A stretch of DNA of 64,000 nucleotides. Origin: an uncultured Umboniibacter sp. Lineage in GTDB: Bacteria > Pseudomonadota > Gammaproteobacteria > Pseudomonadales > DSM-25080. Below the pieces are notes generated by a model. It did no database searches. It was not told the origin of the DNA and saw nothing but the letters and a program-made list of their open reading frames with translations. Positions 1 to 8,569 of this stretch are shown here, in pieces (position 1 is the first letter of the stretch; every line of letters begins with the position of its first letter). Made by a program: the position numbers and the translations under genes. The DNA is taken from assembly GCF_947497555.1 (NCBI RefSeq), contig NZ_CANMGY010000003.1, forward strand, positions 186,001 to 250,000, given 5' to 3'.

Positions 1-34
1 CTACGTAATAAAAATCGCAATGAAAGCTCCTTGC

Positions 35-460
35 TTAGCACCAGTTTACAATGACACCTGCTTCCGCGAACATGGTTTCGCTTAAAGCAATTTTCTCCCC
101 CCAACGCGAGAGGAATTCATCTGACTGAGTTCTACAATAGACGTTGGCGATACCGGTCTGAATAATCTTTGCGGCACAGGTTGGGCAGGGGAAATGGGTA
201 ACAAAAATCTCACATCCAGCCAAATCACGTTTAGCATGCAAAATGGCATTCTCTTCAGCGTGGATAGTCTTTAGTAGTTTAACATCGCGACTATCTTGAC
301 CTGCGGAATCACTCACTCCTGAGGGATAACCATTGAAACCCAAGCTAATCACACGGTTGCCTTTCGTAATGACAGCACCAACCTGGGTACTCGGGTCCTT
401 ACTCCAAGACGCCACGAGATCAGCCATCTGAAAAAAACGTTCAGCCCACTTAGCACTCAT
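35..460 (-). CDS. dCMP deaminase, zinc-dependent (ComEB-like)
   Basis: A 141-residue cytidine/deoxycytidylate deaminase family protein. The family converts dCMP to dUMP in the cytosol, feeding thymidylate synthesis. The zinc site is intact: an HAEEN motif supplies His67 and the catalytic proton shuttle Glu69, and a PCPTC motif supplies Cys92 and Cys95. The N-terminal SKDPSTQVGAV stretch is typical of dCMP deaminases rather than of tRNA adenosine or free cytidine deaminases. The length fits the family. The ATG lies about 310 bp from the divergent-side intergenic repeat region, and the gene is the last on the left edge, so its downstream neighbour is not visible. The family call is firm; substrate preference (dCMP against a related nucleotide) is inferred from the motif context. 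Confidence 0.9.
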   Translation of the reverse strand: MSAKWAERFFQMADLVASWSKDPSTQVGAVITKGNRVISLGFNGYPSGVSDSAGQDSRDVKLLKTIHAEENAILHAKRDLAGCEIFVTHFPCPTCAAKIIQTGIANVYCRTQSDEFLSRWGEKIALSETMFAEAGVIVNWC

Positions 461-643
461 CTCTATGAATCCTCATATTTATAGCGGTTGCTTGGGCTAT
501 TAGTCTACTCGAAAGCATGGCCTACGTAACCCATTTAATGGCAATGGCACAGATGGAGATCTTATCGATTTGATTGTAAGTGGGGAAGCGTAGATAAAAT
601 ATCGACTTTTGAGGGGTTATTGCCTAGCTCACGGCTAAGGGTG

Positions 644-683
644 AACGGCTAACGGCTAACGGCTAACGGCTAACGGCTAACGG
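644..683. repeat. 7-bp tandem repeat, about 5.7 copies
   Basis: The unit AACGGCT is repeated head to tail five times without any mismatch, followed by a partial copy (AACGG). A degenerate copy lies just to the left (ACGGCTAAGG at 631-640). The array is in non-coding DNA between the dCMP deaminase gene and the S9 peptidase gene. Perfect short-period arrays of this kind change copy number by replication slippage; no regulatory role can be read from the sequence. Confidence 0.95.
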
Positions 684-719
684 TGAAAATTAGTAAGTTG
701 AACCATCCAACTCACTGAT

Positions 720-755
720 ATCTCAATGGTGCTGGGAAAATCGCACCATTGAGAT
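720..755. terminator. Perfect 13-bp inverted repeat, probable terminator
   Basis: ATCTCAATGGTGC (720-732) pairs with its exact complement at 743-755 across a 10-nt loop. It lies 15 bp beyond the stop codon of the S9 peptidase gene. On the minus strand no U-run follows, so it is not a textbook intrinsic terminator in the direction needed; on the plus strand a short GTTTT follows. It may terminate or protect the 3' end of the peptidase mRNA. Confidence 0.5.
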
Positions 756-770
756 CGTTTTGATCCGTGC

Positions 771-2981
771 CTAATTATCGAGTGATTGCTTAAAGAATCG
801 TTCAATCATACGATACTGATGGGTACGGGTTCGAGCGTCACGCATACCGTGCTTTTCGCCTGGATAATCCATACTCCAGAAAGGAATCATCGCTTCCTGT
901 AACTTACGGTAAACCTGGGTACTATTGGTAAACAACACGTTGTCATCGGCCATGCCATGGTAAATAAATAAATCGCCGACTAGGTTTTCCGCATAGGGAA
1001 GGACCGATGAGGCATCATAGCCTTCGGCGTTGGTATCTGGATGCCCCATATAACGCTCAGTGTAATGGGTGTCATAGAGTCGCCAGTCACTCACCGAACC
1101 ACCAGCGGCCCCGGCAGCGAAGTAGTCACTTGCGGTGAACATTGCCATCAGCGTCATATAGCCACCATAACTGTAACCGAATACACCAACTCGCTCAGGA
1201 TCGACCCAGCCGGTTGAGCGCAGCACTTCGACCGCTTTGATTTGATCGCGTACCTCAACATCGCCAGTACGGAGATGAATAGCCGTTTCAAAATCCATGC
1301 CACGCGCGGCCGAACCACGGTTATCGATAGTAATGACTGCAAACCCCTGCTGCGCCATATAGTTTAAAAACAGCGAACTAAAGCTATTTGTCACTTGCTG
1401 AGACCCTGGCCCGCCATACAGAAAGACGAGTGCTGGGTACTGCTTTGAGGTATCCAAATTCACGGGTTCAAAGAGGCGGTAATGGAGTACCGTCTCACCG
1501 TCCTCGGCGAGTGTCGTGCCGAAAGTTGGCGTGACTAACTCATCCCAGTAAGGCGCCATCGGATGGTTATCATCAACTGGATTCTCGTTGATCCATAGCA
1601 GTCGCTCCCCGCTCTGACTGTGGAGACTGACCTGCGCTAGCGTATCAATCGAGCTAAAGGTATCTAGATAACGGGAGCCGTCTCCGCTAAAGGTAATATT
1701 ATGCATACCCGAGCGCTGCGAAATGCGCTCGATCGGCGCTTCTTCCAGCAAGCCCGCTTGGTACAGATGGCGTTCTAATACCGTGTCTTTGCGCCCAGTG
1801 AAATAAACTAAGTCGCGCTCTAAATCAACGGCTTCTAAGCCGTCTACAACCCATTCTCCCGAGGTGATCTGACGAATCAGTTCGCCGTTACCACGATAGA
1901 GGTATAGGTGTTTGAAACCATCACGCTCGGATGCCCAAATGAACTGTTCACCGCCATTAATGAAACGAATATCAGCGTCCAAATTCACCCAGGCAGGATG
2001 TTCTTCAACCACTAGGACGTGCTCGTCATCGGCTGCGACATCGTACTGACGCAGTTCGACGCGCGTTTGCGCTCGGTTTTGCCACTGATACGTGAGCAGC
2101 CCTGGCTTCTGCCAATTAACTCGCGCCAAATAGATATCCTTCTCTTCCCCCAAATCAATCCATTTAGTCTGCGCGCCCATCAAGGTAAATACGGCTAATT
2201 CAATTTCCACATTAGCAGTACCTGCCCACGGATACTTCTGTTCAATCGTGTCAACACGGTCTGCATAAATTTCATTCCGAAGCGCCGTAGCCACCTGAGT
2301 ATCATCGGTTCGCGTAAAGGCAATCTGACTTTCATCCGGCGACCACCAGTAGCCGGTCATTCTAGCCATTTCTTCTTGGGCAACGAATTCGGCCATACCA
2401 TTACGAATGGCACCACCACCATCCTGAGTGATCTGTGTTTCCTCACCAGTAGTAATATGCTTGATAAAGAGGTTCTGGTCGCGGATGTAAGAGATGTAAT
2501 TTCCCTTAGGTGACACCTTGATGTCAGTTTCGAATTCAGGGGTGTCTAATAGGCGCGTTGCTTCATCTTCCGCGAGATTATAAAGATAAGCGTCCCCACC
2601 TAATGGGAACAGCAGTCGCTCAGCGCTTCCGGCCCAGGAGTAACTAACGATACCATTACCGCGCAGACGCAAACGCTCACGACGCGCCTTCTCTTCGTTA
2701 GAGAGAATCTCCTCGCTCGCATTCAAACGATCAGAGTCAAACAATAAGCGTTGCTCACCTGAGTCCAGGTCAAACTCCCACAAATCAAGCTGTTGTGCAT
2801 CGCTCGTCTTGCCCGCAAGGAAAGTCACACGCTTCCCATCTGGCGACATCTGCACATTTCTTACGGTTGTTCCGTAAATGCTAGGCGAAGCAAAAATTCG
2901 CTCGATGGTCAGTGGTTCAGCCGTCGTAAGCGCCGCGGACGACGCCATGACTGAGCAAACTAAGTATCGAAGTAATCGCAT
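771..2981 (-). CDS. Secreted dipeptidyl peptidase IV-like S9 peptidase
   Basis: A 736-residue protein of the S9B (DPP-IV) family, which releases N-terminal dipeptides, usually after proline or alanine. An N-terminal signal peptide (about residues 1-22) predicts export to the periplasm or beyond. Residues 40-480 form the beta-propeller domain, including the double glutamate Glu203-Glu204 that binds the substrate N-terminus in DPP-IV. The C-terminal alpha/beta-hydrolase domain has GYSYGG with nucleophile Ser604, Asp679 in HGMADDN and His711 in GEKHG, a complete triad. Length matches bacterial DPP-IV enzymes. It stands 45 bp downstream of ygiQ on the same strand but a hairpin lies between them. 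With the second S9 enzyme, PepD and the TonB receptor in this window it suggests peptide scavenging, which is inference. Confidence 0.93.
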   Translation of the reverse strand: MRLLRYLVCSVMASSAALTTAEPLTIERIFASPSIYGTTVRNVQMSPDGKRVTFLAGKTSDAQQLDLWEFDLDSGEQRLLFDSDRLNASEEILSNEEKARRERLRLRGNGIVSYSWAGSAERLLFPLGGDAYLYNLAEDEATRLLDTPEFETDIKVSPKGNYISYIRDQNLFIKHITTGEETQITQDGGGAIRNGMAEFVAQEEMARMTGYWWSPDESQIAFTRTDDTQVATALRNEIYADRVDTIEQKYPWAGTANVEIELAVFTLMGAQTKWIDLGEEKDIYLARVNWQKPGLLTYQWQNRAQTRVELRQYDVAADDEHVLVVEEHPAWVNLDADIRFINGGEQFIWASERDGFKHLYLYRGNGELIRQITSGEWVVDGLEAVDLERDLVYFTGRKDTVLERHLYQAGLLEEAPIERISQRSGMHNITFSGDGSRYLDTFSSIDTLAQVSLHSQSGERLLWINENPVDDNHPMAPYWDELVTPTFGTTLAEDGETVLHYRLFEPVNLDTSKQYPALVFLYGGPGSQQVTNSFSSLFLNYMAQQGFAVITIDNRGSAARGMDFETAIHLRTGDVEVRDQIKAVEVLRSTGWVDPERVGVFGYSYGGYMTLMAMFTASDYFAAGAAGGSVSDWRLYDTHYTERYMGHPDTNAEGYDASSVLPYAENLVGDLFIYHGMADDNVLFTNSTQVYRKLQEAMIPFWSMDYPGEKHGMRDARTRTHQYRMIERFFKQSLDN

Positions 2982-3016
2982 ATTGGTCTCTCTTATTGTT
3001 GGGCAAGCTAAAAGGT

Positions 3017-3045
3017 GAAACGCAGCCTATCTAGGGCTGCGTTTC
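3017..3045 (-). terminator. Hairpin overlapping the ygiQ stop codon
   Basis: GAAACGCAGCC (3017-3027) and its complement (3035-3045) form an 11-bp stem with a 7-nt loop. The ygiQ stop codon (minus strand, 3027-3029) sits at the loop edge, so the last coding codons build half of the stem. Downstream on the minus strand there is only a short U-run (ACCTTTT), so termination may be partial. Confidence 0.5.
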
Positions 3046-5222
3046 TTGGCGAATCGCTTCGCCGGTTGTTTTTTATTTTCTAGGGTTCGGCGAACTCCAT
3101 TAGGTTTCGGCCTAGCGGAAGGTCGCTGAGGCCGTTTTGATGCCTCGGGAACCAAGGCATTCTCACCGGAGCCGATCAGATCTTTTCGCCCCATGCTGGT
3201 GAAAGCTTCACGCAGATTGTCCCAACCATTTTCATCATGGTAGCGAAGAATTGCCTTTTGACGGCGACGTTGATCTAGCGTGCGCGCTGTATGAACCTGC
3301 TCAGACTTATACTTAACACGCTTCAGGGGATTGCGGCGAGCGTGATACATTGCCGTTGCCAATGACATCGGCGATGGGTAGAAAGTCTGTACTTGATCCA
3401 CTCGGAATTTATTCTTCTTTAGCCACAGAGCAAGATTAATCATGTCTTCGTCATCACAGCCCGGATGAGCGGCAATGAAATACGGAATAAGATACTGTTT
3501 CTTACCTGCTTCCTTTGAGTACTTGTCGAATAAACGTTTGAACTCATAGTAGGAACCCATCTCTGGCTTCATCATCTTCGAGAGCGTGTTTTTTTCGGTA
3601 TGCTCTGGAGCAATTTTTAGATAGCCACCCACATGATGAGTCACGAGCTCACGAACATATTCTGGGTCTCGAACGGCAAGGTCATAGCGAAGCCCTGAAG
3701 CAATCGCGATACGCTTGATGCCAGGGAGCGATCGTGCTCGACGGTAGAGCTGAGTAGTCGGTGTATGATCCGTGTTCAAGTTCTTACAAATTGTTGGGTA
3801 CACACAGCTTAAGCGACGACAGTTTGCCTGGATATCATCACTCTTACATTTCAGGTGGTACATATTCGCGGTCGGCCCGCCCAAATCTGAAATCGTGCCA
3901 GTGAAGCCAGGCACCTTATCGCGAATATCTTCGATCTCTTTAATCACTGATTCTTCAGAGCGAGACTGAATGATTCTCCCTTCGTGTTCCGTGATGGAGC
4001 AGAAAGTACAACCCCCAAAACAGCCGCGCATAATGTTGACCGAAAAACGAATCATTTCATAGGCGGGAATATTAGCTTCACCATAGCTTGGGTGAGGCAC
4101 ACGCTGATATTCAAAGGCAAAAACTTGATCCATTTCTTCCGTTAACAACGGAATTGGCGGTGGGTTTACCCAGATTTCACGATTGCCGTGTTTCTGCACT
4201 AACGGTACGGCATTGTGAGGATTAGATTCCTGGTGCAACACGCGTGAAGCGTGAGCATACAACACTGCATCGGCACCCACTTTTTCAAAACTAGGCAGAC
4301 GAATGTAGGACTTGGCTTTATCGAAGTCCGCTTTGGACTTCAAAGGCTGGGGAATAATACGAATGGGCTCGGCTTTAACCTCATCGACGTCAACTGCTGT
4401 GGCGTCAACTGCAAGATTGCCGGGTTTACCTGAAGCCTTGTCGCAGTTGGCGGCTTCTTCGCTCATTGCATAGGGGTTTAACAGCTGATCGATATGTCCC
4501 GGCCAGTCTACACGGGTAGAATCAACTTCCGTCCAGCCCTCAGGAATATCGGAAAGCACAACCGTGGTGCCGCGAATATTGCGCATATCTGCCACAGTTT
4601 TTCCGCGAGAGAACGCGAGAGCGACCTCGATAATGGCTCTTTCTGCATTGCCGTAGAGGAGAATATCAGCAGTTGAGTCAATGAGCACAGAACGGCGAAT
4701 TTCATCGCTCCAGTAATCATATTGAGCAATACGACGTAAGCTCGCCTCGATACCGCCAATAACCACCGGGATCTCGTTAAAGGCTTCTTTGCAACGTTGG
4801 GTGTAAACAATAACCGCCCGATCTGGACGTTTGCCGCCCTCGCCGTTTGGCGTATAGGCATCGTCGTGACGGATCCGCTTATCCGCCGTGTAACGGTTAA
4901 TCATTGAGTCCATGTTGCCTGACGACACGGCAAAGAACAGGTTGGGCTTGCCCAGTCGCATGAAGTCCTTGGCATTGGTCCAATCTGGCTGGCAAATCAA
5001 CCCAACTCGGTAGCCCTGTGATTCAAGCAAACGACCAATGACCGCCATGCCGAAGCTTGGGTGATCAACGTAGGCGTCACCGCAGACGATAATAATATCG
5101 CAGCTATCCCACCCCAATTGATCCATCTCCTCACGAGACATCGGCAAAAATGGAGCTGTGCCGTAGCATTCCGCCCAATATTTGGGGTATGAAGAGAGAA
5201 GTGGTGCTTTGATTAAACTCAT
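3027..5222 (-). CDS. ygiQ: YgiQ family radical SAM protein
   Basis: A 731-residue member of the YgiQ family, radical SAM proteins of unknown reaction. The N-terminal quarter is the conserved YgiQ domain ([24 protein letters not shown]). The radical SAM cluster motif CFGGCTFC gives Cys401, Cys405 and Cys408, which should ligate a [4Fe-4S] cluster. The C-terminal tail is rich in Lys, Arg and Pro (from about residue 690), as in other family members, and could bind nucleic acid, but that is a guess. Full length for the family. The gene is apparently monocistronic, with a hairpin at its 3' end. No substrate or partner is indicated by neighbours. Confidence 0.95.
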   Translation of the reverse strand: MSLIKAPLLSSYPKYWAECYGTAPFLPMSREEMDQLGWDSCDIIIVCGDAYVDHPSFGMAVIGRLLESQGYRVGLICQPDWTNAKDFMRLGKPNLFFAVSSGNMDSMINRYTADKRIRHDDAYTPNGEGGKRPDRAVIVYTQRCKEAFNEIPVVIGGIEASLRRIAQYDYWSDEIRRSVLIDSTADILLYGNAERAIIEVALAFSRGKTVADMRNIRGTTVVLSDIPEGWTEVDSTRVDWPGHIDQLLNPYAMSEEAANCDKASGKPGNLAVDATAVDVDEVKAEPIRIIPQPLKSKADFDKAKSYIRLPSFEKVGADAVLYAHASRVLHQESNPHNAVPLVQKHGNREIWVNPPPIPLLTEEMDQVFAFEYQRVPHPSYGEANIPAYEMIRFSVNIMRGCFGGCTFCSITEHEGRIIQSRSEESVIKEIEDIRDKVPGFTGTISDLGGPTANMYHLKCKSDDIQANCRRLSCVYPTICKNLNTDHTPTTQLYRRARSLPGIKRIAIASGLRYDLAVRDPEYVRELVTHHVGGYLKIAPEHTEKNTLSKMMKPEMGSYYEFKRLFDKYSKEAGKKQYLIPYFIAAHPGCDDEDMINLALWLKKNKFRVDQVQTFYPSPMSLATAMYHARRNPLKRVKYKSEQVHTARTLDQRRRQKAILRYHDENGWDNLREAFTSMGRKDLIGSGENALVPEASKRPQRPSARPKPNGVRRTLENKKQPAKRFAKKRSPR

Positions 5223-5327
5223 TGTGGGTTATCGCCTAAAACTGTGCAGGCATTATCGTTCATCCCAGCGCCAATGCCAAATCAGGAGTTTCACCGTGAC
5301 CTATGTGATTACCACAACATTCCTTGA

Positions 5328-6230
5328 CTATCCGCCGGCAGCAATCGCCGCGAAGAGTTGTCGCCATTCCTCTAGCTGCGTCACCAATTGAGCGCGTTGC
5401 GGTTCGCTTAAACCATTCATGAAGGTCGCTATGTGACCGAAACTACGCTGTCGGTTATCTACCTTGATAGCTTTGTATTCCGGCGAGTACAGCGTTTCGG
5501 GATAGGACATCACCGCGATCAGTCGCGCTTCATCTCGAGCGCGAAGAGCCGCTGAAAATTCATCCAGCCACCGATGACGCCACGCCATCCATTCCACCGT
5601 AGTATCCTGCTGATCGGTGACGGAATTCATCAGCGAAGCTTTCTGACTTTCAGTCAGATCACCGACCATTTCCTCGACAAACTTAATTCGGCCTTCAGCC
5701 CAGCGCTCTTTGCGCTCACTAATATTATCCTCGGCGAGTTGCTCATCATCTTCATCTAAGCCGCGTTGAAGATTAGCGAGTAGCTCTTCGTGTTGTTCAT
5801 CTGATAGCTTAACTAAAAATTCGGCGCCCATCGGCGCTAGCCATGCAAGCGTTTCGGCTCGATGGTTTATGATCCGTGTGTACCACTCCTTAACATCCGC
5901 GTCACTCACTTCTCCCAACATAATTTGGGTTTCGACATCCGATAGGAAGTTGAAATAAAGCGGCATATGCTCGTTGCGGTTTACCTCCAAGGCTTCAGTG
6001 ATAAGCGCCATGAGCTCATCTTCCTGATCCCCATTTAAGGTAACAAATTCATCCATTTCCCACACTACATAGCGAGGGATGAAATCATAGAGAAAAGCTT
6101 GGGTACAACCGGTCAATAGCACAACGACCATTAACAGTCCCATTTGGGCGCTGCGACGAATTCTGCCGAAGCCATGAGCGATTACAGAGTTATCCTTGTC
6201 GTTAGCGGTTTCTATCCTAGATGGGTACAT
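5328..6230 (-). CDS. DUF6279 family lipoprotein
   Basis: A 300-residue predicted lipoprotein matching the DUF6279 pattern: a lipobox (LLTGC, lipidated Cys42) followed by a Phe/Tyr-rich start to the mature protein and repeated helical segments with acidic residues and the Leu-Thr/Ser-x-x-Gln pattern (VKLSDEQ, DLTESQK). The function of this family is unknown. The called ATG has a Shine-Dalgarno-like GAAGAG just upstream and gives a long basic n-region before the hydrophobic segment; ATG at codon 30 would leave no positive charge before the membrane segment, so the longer form is preferred. It overlaps the nitroreductase gene by 19 bp, which implies co-transcription. Confidence 0.75.
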   Translation of the reverse strand: MYPSRIETANDKDNSVIAHGFGRIRRSAQMGLLMVVVLLTGCTQAFLYDFIPRYVVWEMDEFVTLNGDQEDELMALITEALEVNRNEHMPLYFNFLSDVETQIMLGEVSDADVKEWYTRIINHRAETLAWLAPMGAEFLVKLSDEQHEELLANLQRGLDEDDEQLAEDNISERKERWAEGRIKFVEEMVGDLTESQKASLMNSVTDQQDTTVEWMAWRHRWLDEFSAALRARDEARLIAVMSYPETLYSPEYKAIKVDNRQRSFGHIATFMNGLSEPQRAQLVTQLEEWRQLFAAIAAGG

Positions 6231-6880
6231 ATCTCTTCAAATTCTCGCTTAGCTATAGTGGGAACGTTGGCTCCCTCTTTAGGATAACCGACGACTAACA
6301 ACACGAACGCGCGTTCATTGCTCGGGCGTTCCATAATTTCATTCATAAACCCCATTGGACTGGGAGTATGAGTAAGCGTAGCCAAACCACTTAGATGCAG
6401 CGAACTTATTAGCATCCCGGTTGCCAGACCCACTGACTCCGTTGGGTAGTAAACCTTTTGCTTGGTGCCGTGCTCATCAACCCGACTCCTTTCGGCAAAT
6501 ACGCCAATGATCACTGGAGCCTCGGTGAGAAACGGTTTGTGCTCATCCGTCCCCAATGGGGCTAATACGTCCAGCCAGTCCTGTGGGGCTCGGCTGTTGT
6601 AAAATGCTCGCTCCTCCGCTTCGGCGGCTTCCTTAATCGCGGTCTTGCGTTCAGTATCTGTGACCACAACAAAGTGCCAAGGTTGCAAATTGGCGCCATT
6701 TGGCGCGGTGGCCGCGGCCCGAATAGCATTCCAAATCACCTCCATGGGCACCGGTTCTTCACTAAAATCTCGCACGGTTCGTCGCGTCTTTAATAGCCCA
6801 AGAAAGTCCCTACTTCGCTCACACATTGTAGCCTTCGTAAGACGGTTAAAGTTCAACGGCTCGGTCGGGAAATTGGTCAT
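6212..6880 (-). CDS. Nitroreductase family flavoprotein (IYD/BluB-like subgroup)
   Basis: A 222-residue FMN-dependent nitroreductase-fold enzyme. The N-terminal RRTVRDFS motif binds the FMN phosphate, and the GANLQPW segment is characteristic of the iodotyrosine-deiodinase/BluB branch rather than of classical NfsB. The middle region carries the ESVGLATGMLISSL helix that lines the dimer interface, and a VVGYPKEGA segment closes the fold. Members use NAD(P)H to reduce varied substrates; the natural one cannot be told from sequence. It is the first gene of a two-gene unit with the DUF6279 lipoprotein (19-bp overlap). Confidence 0.85.
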   Translation of the reverse strand: MTNFPTEPLNFNRLTKATMCERSRDFLGLLKTRRTVRDFSEEPVPMEVIWNAIRAAATAPNGANLQPWHFVVVTDTERKTAIKEAAEAEERAFYNSRAPQDWLDVLAPLGTDEHKPFLTEAPVIIGVFAERSRVDEHGTKQKVYYPTESVGLATGMLISSLHLSGLATLTHTPSPMGFMNEIMERPSNERAFVLLVVGYPKEGANVPTIAKREFEEICTHLG

Positions 6881-7017
6881 GAAAACACCCCTAGGTTACG
6901 TATTTTTATTAGGATTAGATTACAATAGGGCAATCAACCAAGTGAGACAACCATGGACCGAGTTGGCAAGCTACTTGTTAATCAAGAACTGTGTGAATCC
7001 CGTAACCGAGACCAGCG

Positions 7018-7197
7018 TTGAATAAGCAAGCGAAAGTTCGTTACCGATTACTTGATCGTGACGACTGGTCTACAACGACTAAGCCTAGCTTAAAGCTTCC
7101 TGCAGAGGTAAAAATCTCAGTCGAATTGAGTGATGAGGATCGCTTTGTCTCTCGCGCAGGATTGAAACAGCTTCCTAGCCAAGCGGCATTTAGCTAG
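7018..7197 (+). CDS. Possible small protein, 59 codons, TTG start
   Basis: An open frame of 59 codons starts at a TTG preceded by a weak GAGA ribosome-binding match and ends at TAG. An in-frame stop at 7003-7005 prevents a longer form. The product begins NKQAKVRYRLLDRDDW, is hydrophilic with many charged residues, and has no membrane segment or signal peptide. I do not recognise a family. The composition looks protein-like rather than random, and it would fill the otherwise empty 352-bp gap between the nitroreductase gene and the transglutaminase/TPR lipoprotein gene. It lies 35 bp upstream of the latter and on the same strand, so the two could be co-transcribed. It could also be spurious. 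Confidence 0.4.
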   Translation: MNKQAKVRYRLLDRDDWSTTTKPSLKLPAEVKISVELSDEDRFVSRAGLKQLPSQAAFS

Positions 7198-7232
7198 GCT
7201 AGTATTATCGCATTGATAAAGAGGAGTTCGCT

Positions 7233-8486
7233 ATGAAGTACTTTCGCTCACTTGCGCTGCTTTCTACAACAAGTCTTTTACTACTCGGTTGCGCCCAGAA
7301 CCCTTCAATCATGGGGTTTCCCTCAACGCTTTCAAGCGAGGAAATCAAACAGGGACCCTCTACCGCTGTCATGAGGGAAGTCAATGTTGGCTTTATGGAT
7401 GACTCCGTCGCGCTTACCACCTTCGCAGAGGAGTTATTGGCAGCAAATGACCAGCAAACCTTTAGCCCTCTTCGCCTCAGTAGCTCGGGCGACAATATTG
7501 CTACGACCACCCAGGTCAGCCGAATCTATGACACCACTATTGTCGGCACGAAGCGTGAAAGAAAAGCACGAATAGACGACATCATTAATTCATTTTATCG
7601 CAACGACAACTATCAATTTCAATATCAGGCTGAGGGTAACTTTAGCGCTGCTGAGGCATTTGAACGCCAGGCCGGCAATTGCGTTTCTTTTTCCGCGCTC
7701 GTCGTAAAACTAGCTCGGGCTCAAGGGCTAGAGGCCTCTTTTCAAATCGTGGAAACATTGCCCGGGTGGGACGAAGTGGATAGCGGCACGGTCATGTATA
7801 TTCGGCACATCAATGCGAATATTCTCGTCAGTGCCTACGAATCGATCAATGTAGATATCAATAACCCGCGTGATGCCGTAACCGTTCGAACAAGGCTCAT
7901 CAGTGATCAGGAAGCCGAAGCCGAATTTCTCAACAATCTTGCCATTAGTGCCCTGTCCGAAGGTAATTTCGATCAAGCCCATCAACTTCTGTACCAGTCG
8001 CTATCGCTCAACGAGAACTCCGGCGGAACCTGGTCTAATCTGGGTACGCTGTATCGTAGGATGGGTCACGATGAATGGGCTGAGCAGGCATTTTTAAAGG
8101 GAGCCTTAGCGCCACATAATTTCGAGACTGCGCAAAGTAACCTAGAACGTTTCTACCGCCAAAGAGATCAAATCGCCTATGCAGACAGGCTTGCGGAGGC
8201 GCTGCTAGAATACCGAGAAAATAACCCCATCACGCACCAAAGACGAGCCCGAGAGCAAATGATCGCAGGCAACTTTGACAGCGCGATCAATCATCTTAAG
8301 ATCGCCTTAGAAATTGCTCCTAACATGCACTCGACGCTCTATCTAATGGCCATCAGCTATGAGTTTAATGGCGACGGCGAGTTAGCCAATTCCTATCAGC
8401 AGGCGGCGAATAATATAAGCGAGCAGCGTGATACGCTGCGCTTTGAACAGAAGCGTCAGGCACTTTTGCGTCACCATAATCTGTAG
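7233..8486 (+). CDS. Lipoprotein with transglutaminase-like and TPR domains
   Basis: A 417-residue lipoprotein. The signal peptide ends in LLLLGC with lipidated Cys20. Residues about 110-230 form a transglutaminase-like (papain-fold) domain: AGNC supplies the candidate nucleophile Cys150, followed by SFSALVVKLARAQG, typical of the family, and a candidate His near RHINANILV. From about residue 230 to the end there are at least four TPR-like helix pairs (NNLAISALSEGNFDQA, WSNLGTLYRRMG, QMIAGNFDSAINHL, YLMAISYEFNGD). The start has a strong AGAGGAG about 8 nt upstream. It is likely anchored in the inner leaflet of the outer membrane. The role is unknown; the combination suggests a scaffolded periplasmic processing protein. 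Confidence 0.85.
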   Translation: MKYFRSLALLSTTSLLLLGCAQNPSIMGFPSTLSSEEIKQGPSTAVMREVNVGFMDDSVALTTFAEELLAANDQQTFSPLRLSSSGDNIATTTQVSRIYDTTIVGTKRERKARIDDIINSFYRNDNYQFQYQAEGNFSAAEAFERQAGNCVSFSALVVKLARAQGLEASFQIVETLPGWDEVDSGTVMYIRHINANILVSAYESINVDINNPRDAVTVRTRLISDQEAEAEFLNNLAISALSEGNFDQAHQLLYQSLSLNENSGGTWSNLGTLYRRMGHDEWAEQAFLKGALAPHNFETAQSNLERFYRQRDQIAYADRLAEALLEYRENNPITHQRRAREQMIAGNFDSAINHLKIALEIAPNMHSTLYLMAISYEFNGDGELANSYQQAANNISEQRDTLRFEQKRQALLRHHNL

Positions 8487-8569
8487 CTTGGATGGCGACG
8501 CTCAAAATTCGATAACGACGCTTATTATCCAAGGGAAGTATTTGACCAACGCCGCCGCACGCTAGTGAG

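Larger units (their letters stand above)
461..770. other. Intergenic region with 7-bp tandem repeats and a hairpin
   Basis: No gene is supported in these 310 bp. The left half is upstream of the dCMP deaminase gene and must hold its promoter, though no convincing -35/-10 pair was recognised. The right half carries the heptamer array (644-683), an imperfect hairpin around 691-717, and a perfect 13-bp hairpin (720-755) next to the end of the S9 peptidase gene. Confidence 0.7.

Noticed and set aside
4508-4861. 117-codon minus-strand frame inside ygiQ
   Set aside because: It is a shadow frame of the well-conserved YgiQ sequence and has no recognisable family or ribosome-binding site.
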